Shown here one piece after another: positions 15,108 to 17,337 of a stretch of 17,337 nucleotides of DNA (position 1 is the first letter of the stretch; the number at the start of each line of letters is the position of its first letter). The notes beneath the pieces are model-generated. The model ran no database searches. It was not told the origin of the DNA and was given only the letters and a program-made list of their open reading frames with translations. The DNA comes from Pseudomonadota bacterium (GTDB lineage: Bacteria; Desulfobacterota; Desulfobulbia; Desulfobulbales; JAGXFP01), in NCBI GenBank assembly GCA_030673265.1, contig DAOVJK010000024.1, forward strand, positions 1 through 17,337. The letters are read 5' to 3'. Made by a program: the position numbers and the translations under genes.

Positions 15108-16220
15108 ATGAAAATAAACAACATCGCCTACCGGACCATCTGGCCGGATCCCGATAACCGCCAGACCATCAAGATAATCGACCAGCGCCATCTGCCCCAT
15201 AAGCTGGTTATTGAAGACCTGAACAATGTTAATGATTTTGCCGCGGCAATCGCTGAAATGCATGTGCGAGGGGCTGGCCTGATCGGAGCCACGGCCGGTT
15301 TCGGTATGTACAGCGCCATTCTGGCCGCCGATAATGATAATGTTGACGTGGTTCTCAAAGAGGCGGCCGAAAAACTGATCGCCACCAGACCAACCGCCAC
15401 CAACCTGTCCTGGGCCGTGGCCCGGCAACTGGCAGCGGTTAAAACCGGTCACGATCTTGCTGAAATGACCAGCATCATGTTCGACACCGCCTGTCAGATC
15501 GCCGATGAAGACGCCGATTATTGCCGGCGTCTCGGCGAACACGGTCTGGAGGTAATCAGGAAGCTGAGCGAGCAAAAAAACGGCGAACCGGTCAATATTC
15601 TCACCCACTGTAATGCCGGCTGGTTGGCCTTCGTCGATTACGGCTCAGCCACCGCCCCGATTTATGCCGCCCACCGCGAGGGGATAAAGGTCCATGTCTG
15701 GGTTGATGAGACCAGACCATGGCTCCAGGGCGCCAAACTTACTGCCTGGGAATTAAATGAAGAAGGCGTGCCCCATACCCTGGTCGCCGACAATACCGGC
15801 GGTCATCTCATGCAACACGGTCTGGTCGATATGGTCATCGTCGGCACTGATCGAACTACCTACACCGGCGATGTGGCCAACAAGATCGGCACCTATCTCA
15901 AGGCCCTGGCCGCCAAAGATAATGATGTGCCCTTTTATGTGGCCCTGCCATCCTCAACCTTCGACTGGCAGATCAGGGACGGGGTAAAAGAGATTCCGAT
16001 TGAAGAACGGTCCGGCGACGAAATCAAATACGTCAGCGGCATTACCGAATCAGACCTGATTGAAACAGTCAGAATAGCCCCAGAGACCACCGCTACCGCC
16101 AACTATGCTTTTGATGTAACCCCGGCCCGCCTGGTTACCGGGCTTATCACTGAACGGGGGGTCTGCGCGGCCAATGAAGAAGAGGTGCTGAAGCTTTACC
16201 CGGAAAAAAAGCCCTCCTGA
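15108..16220 (+). CDS. mtnA: Aldose-1-phosphate isomerase, MtnA family (eIF2B-like)
   Basis: The 370-residue protein has the fold and motifs of S-methyl-5-thioribose-1-phosphate isomerase: MHVRGAGLIG (51-60), TRPTATNLSW (93-102), ILTHCNAG with catalytic C168, VWVDETRPWLQGAKLTAWEL (197-216), VGTDRTTYTGDVANKIGTY with catalytic D248, IPIEERS and AFDVTPARLVTGLITERGV. MtnA opens the ring of methylthioribose-1-phosphate to the ribulose form in methionine salvage. The VGTDR and PSSTFDW variants resemble the Rhodospirillum-type enzymes that also take 5-deoxyribose-1-phosphate, so the physiological substrate is uncertain. No other salvage gene (kinase, aldolase, phosphorylase) is next to it. The ribosome-binding site is weak: GAG nine bases before the ATG. 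Confidence 0.88.
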   Translation: MKINNIAYRTIWPDPDNRQTIKIIDQRHLPHKLVIEDLNNVNDFAAAIAEMHVRGAGLIGATAGFGMYSAILAADNDNVDVVLKEAAEKLIATRPTATNLSWAVARQLAAVKTGHDLAEMTSIMFDTACQIADEDADYCRRLGEHGLEVIRKLSEQKNGEPVNILTHCNAGWLAFVDYGSATAPIYAAHREGIKVHVWVDETRPWLQGAKLTAWELNEEGVPHTLVADNTGGHLMQHGLVDMVIVGTDRTTYTGDVANKIGTYLKALAAKDNDVPFYVALPSSTFDWQIRDGVKEIPIEERSGDEIKYVSGITESDLIETVRIAPETTATANYAFDVTPARLVTGLITERGVCAANEEEVLKLYPEKKPS

Positions 16221-16429
16221 AATTACATGGTCCTGTCTGAAAAGGCTAATCCTTGTGCCTCTTCAAAAAAGCATGATTTAAGTGTGTAAGGAACTTATAA
16301 TCTGACGTACTTCCTGATGGTTACTCCATTATTTGCAACTGCCCATCCTCTAGAAACTTCCTCTTGTTTTCATCCATGAATCGGATAAGATCCTGATCAG
16401 TTAATTCATTCGCCACATAGAATGATATG
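16221..16429. other. AT-rich spacer after mtnA
   Basis: This is the beginning of a 346-base stretch without an intact gene. Base composition drops visibly here relative to the left side of the window. It contains AGGC/GCCT (around 16244-16261) as a weak hairpin with no plus-strand T-run, so I cannot name a terminator for mtnA. A coding-like antisense fragment overlaps its right part. Confidence 0.4.
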
Positions 16430-16455
16430 TGGAAAACATTTTCCAGTTTTGGCCT
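16321..16455 (-). pseudogene. Coding-like fragment without a start, possible gene remnant
   Basis: The minus strand is open for 44 codons between a TAA upstream (16456-16458) and a TAA at 16321-16323. The predicted peptide is well-formed: KLENVFHISFYVANELTD followed by a charged helix (DLIRFMDENKRKFLEDGQL). No ATG occurs before residue 27; GTG within FYVANE would give about 31 residues, without a ribosome-binding site. The family is not recognised. It may be the 3' end of a displaced gene left when the accessory region to the right was inserted. The first palindrome of the operator-like array lies inside this frame. Confidence 0.3.
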
Positions 16456-16516
16456 TTAATATCAGAATAAGTGGAAAATTATTCCATATATAAGGCAATA
16501 TGATGGAAAGTTTCCA
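16430..16516. promoter_or_regulatory. Array of three TGGAA...TTCCA palindromes, probable operator region
   Basis: Site 1 is TGGAAAACATTTTCCA (16430-16445), site 2 is TGGAAAATTATTCCA (16472-16486) and site 3 is TGGAAAGTTTCCA (16504-16516). Their centres are 41.5 and 31 bases apart, near four and three turns of B-DNA, so they would face the same side. TATAAG (16489-16494) and TATGAT (16499-16504) lie between sites 2 and 3 as possible -10 elements; no clear -35 is visible. The array ends 50 bases before the ATG of the gene at 16567, fitting cooperative control of that operon by a dimeric regulator not encoded in the window. Confidence 0.6.
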
Positions 16517-16566
16517 TATATCACCACTGTTAGGGCCTCGGCCATGAGAATTGAAATGGAGTCATT

Positions 16567-17034
16567 ATGGAAATAAAAATAAAAGAACTGGAAACAAATA
16601 AATTCGAAGACAATTTTGCTGGTGTAGTTATTTTGCCTCATAACTATTTAACTGATGGCGAATACGAATATCATTCCACAACACTGTCCTTTTACAAGTA
16701 CTCACAAAACAAGCTAAAACTCGATTATTTCACAGAGCCAGAACTACTAGTAGAGCAAAGATCTGGCGAATGGTTTGGTCCAGTTCTACTTTTCACATCT
16801 ATGGCCTTGAGCGAAAACCCAGAATTGGTATCCATTACATGTGGTGTTCTTGCAAACTATGTAACTGACTTCTTCAAAGGGCAAAAAAAACCAACTATTC
16901 GATTGAAGATATTGCACAAAGAAACAAAGACATCAAAGTTGACAGAAATTAATTTTGAGGGAGATCTTGATGGGTTGGATAAGTTGGAGGAATCCATATT
17001 GAAAGTTGCTAGCAAGGGCTCAGAAGATGAGTAG
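16567..17034 (+). CDS. Hypothetical protein, first gene of an accessory operon
   Basis: The 155-residue protein is not recognised. The ATG has GGAG five bases upstream (16558-16561), the best ribosome-binding site of this region, so it is very likely expressed. The first 80 residues look beta-rich (FAGVVILPHNYL, STTLSFYKYS). The middle, about 80-105, is a hydrophobic/helical stretch with PELVSITCGVLANYVTDFF, and the end returns to strands (TIRLKILHKET) and an acidic helix (LDGLDKLEESIL). Its codon use is AT-rich, unlike the genes to its left, which suggests horizontal acquisition. It overlaps the next gene by eight bases, indicating a single translation-coupled operon behind the palindrome array. 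Confidence 0.75.
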   Translation: MEIKIKELETNKFEDNFAGVVILPHNYLTDGEYEYHSTTLSFYKYSQNKLKLDYFTEPELLVEQRSGEWFGPVLLFTSMALSENPELVSITCGVLANYVTDFFKGQKKPTIRLKILHKETKTSKLTEINFEGDLDGLDKLEESILKVASKGSEDE

Positions 17035-17337
17035 CAAGAAAGTCTCATTTGAGCAAATCCATAAGGATTATTGTGAGTTTATTGATTCTTGTGGGAAGTT
17101 TAATTTTTATACTAGGTCTAAAAAAATCCAGCATGAGAAAGTTGTTGAGTGTGAAAGATATATTCAAGTAATTAAGTCATACAAACAGCAAGCTGCGGCA
17201 GATGGAGCTGAAGAGTCAGCTAACCAGCTTTTTCACATGCAGTGCATGATCAACGCTACAAGATCATCGTTACTAATGTGGATTGAGCTTAAAGAAAATA
17301 ACTTCAACAAATCATGGTCTCACCTCGTTGATGCCCA
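17027..17337 (+). CDS. Hypothetical protein, second gene of the accessory operon, 5' part
   Basis: ATG 17027 starts inside the last codons of the preceding gene and the frame stays open for 103 codons to the right edge, so the gene is cut by the window. AAGGG (17014-17018) lies eight bases upstream. The visible part is helical and charged, with ERYIQVIKSYKQQAAADGAEES, then ATRSSLLMWIELKENNF and KSWSHLVDA. No nucleotide-binding or nuclease motif is visible so far. It has the same AT-rich composition as its partner. I do not recognise the family. The conserved-looking 'MW..LKE......W..LVDA' helix may be a useful query. Confidence 0.75.
   Translation, partial: MSSKKVSFEQIHKDYCEFIDSCGKFNFYTRSKKIQHEKVVECERYIQVIKSYKQQAAADGAEESANQLFHMQCMINATRSSLLMWIELKENNFNKSWSHLVDA

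Overview
The window looks like a chromosomal segment of a Gram-negative, moderately GC-rich bacterium. A Desulfobulbales-type Desulfobacterota (former Deltaproteobacteria) is my best guess. This rests on the gene complement, the long Pseudomonas-type RhlB, the outer-membrane barrel protein and the Pit/DUF47 pair; no rRNA or other marker is present to confirm it. No tRNA, rRNA, CRISPR array or intact insertion sequence was seen.

Layout. Bases 1-1746 (+): the 3' part of an extended SDR epimerase/dehydratase, one-base overlapped with an endonuclease IV gene (nfo), then a short intrinsic terminator. 1879-3693 (+): recQ. 3694-4663: a gene-poor spacer holding a coding-like fragment on the minus strand, then a minus-strand YkgJ-type cysteine-cluster protein. 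4953-7356 (+): phosphomannomutase manB followed one base later by an exported, probably outer-membrane beta-barrel protein of unknown function. 7737-9218 (+): DEAD-box RNA helicase rhlB behind a good sigma70-like promoter and a long AU-rich leader. 9449-10180 (+): comF. 10325-14705 (-): three co-directional genes, a DUF255/thioredoxin-like protein with a signal peptide, a DUF47 PhoU-like protein and a Pit phosphate transporter. 14706-15107: spacer with a promoter-like site and a possible 31-residue membrane peptide. 15108-16220 (+): an MtnA-type aldose-1-phosphate isomerase.

From about 16221 to the right edge the character changes. The DNA is clearly more AT-rich, there is a coding-like antisense fragment, and three TGGAA...TTCCA palindromes are spaced at about four and three helical turns. 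They sit upstream of two overlapping genes of unknown function (16567-17034, and 17027 onward, the latter cut by the window edge). This looks like the beginning of a transferred accessory module, possibly a defence or stress-response operon. It is the most promising place for something undescribed; its function cannot be read from the sequence available here.

Functionally the rest is housekeeping: DNA repair (nfo, recQ), RNA turnover (rhlB), DNA uptake or phosphoribosyltransferase-related (comF), envelope sugar supply (manB plus SDR), phosphate uptake (pit/DUF47) and pentose-phosphate salvage (mtnA-like).
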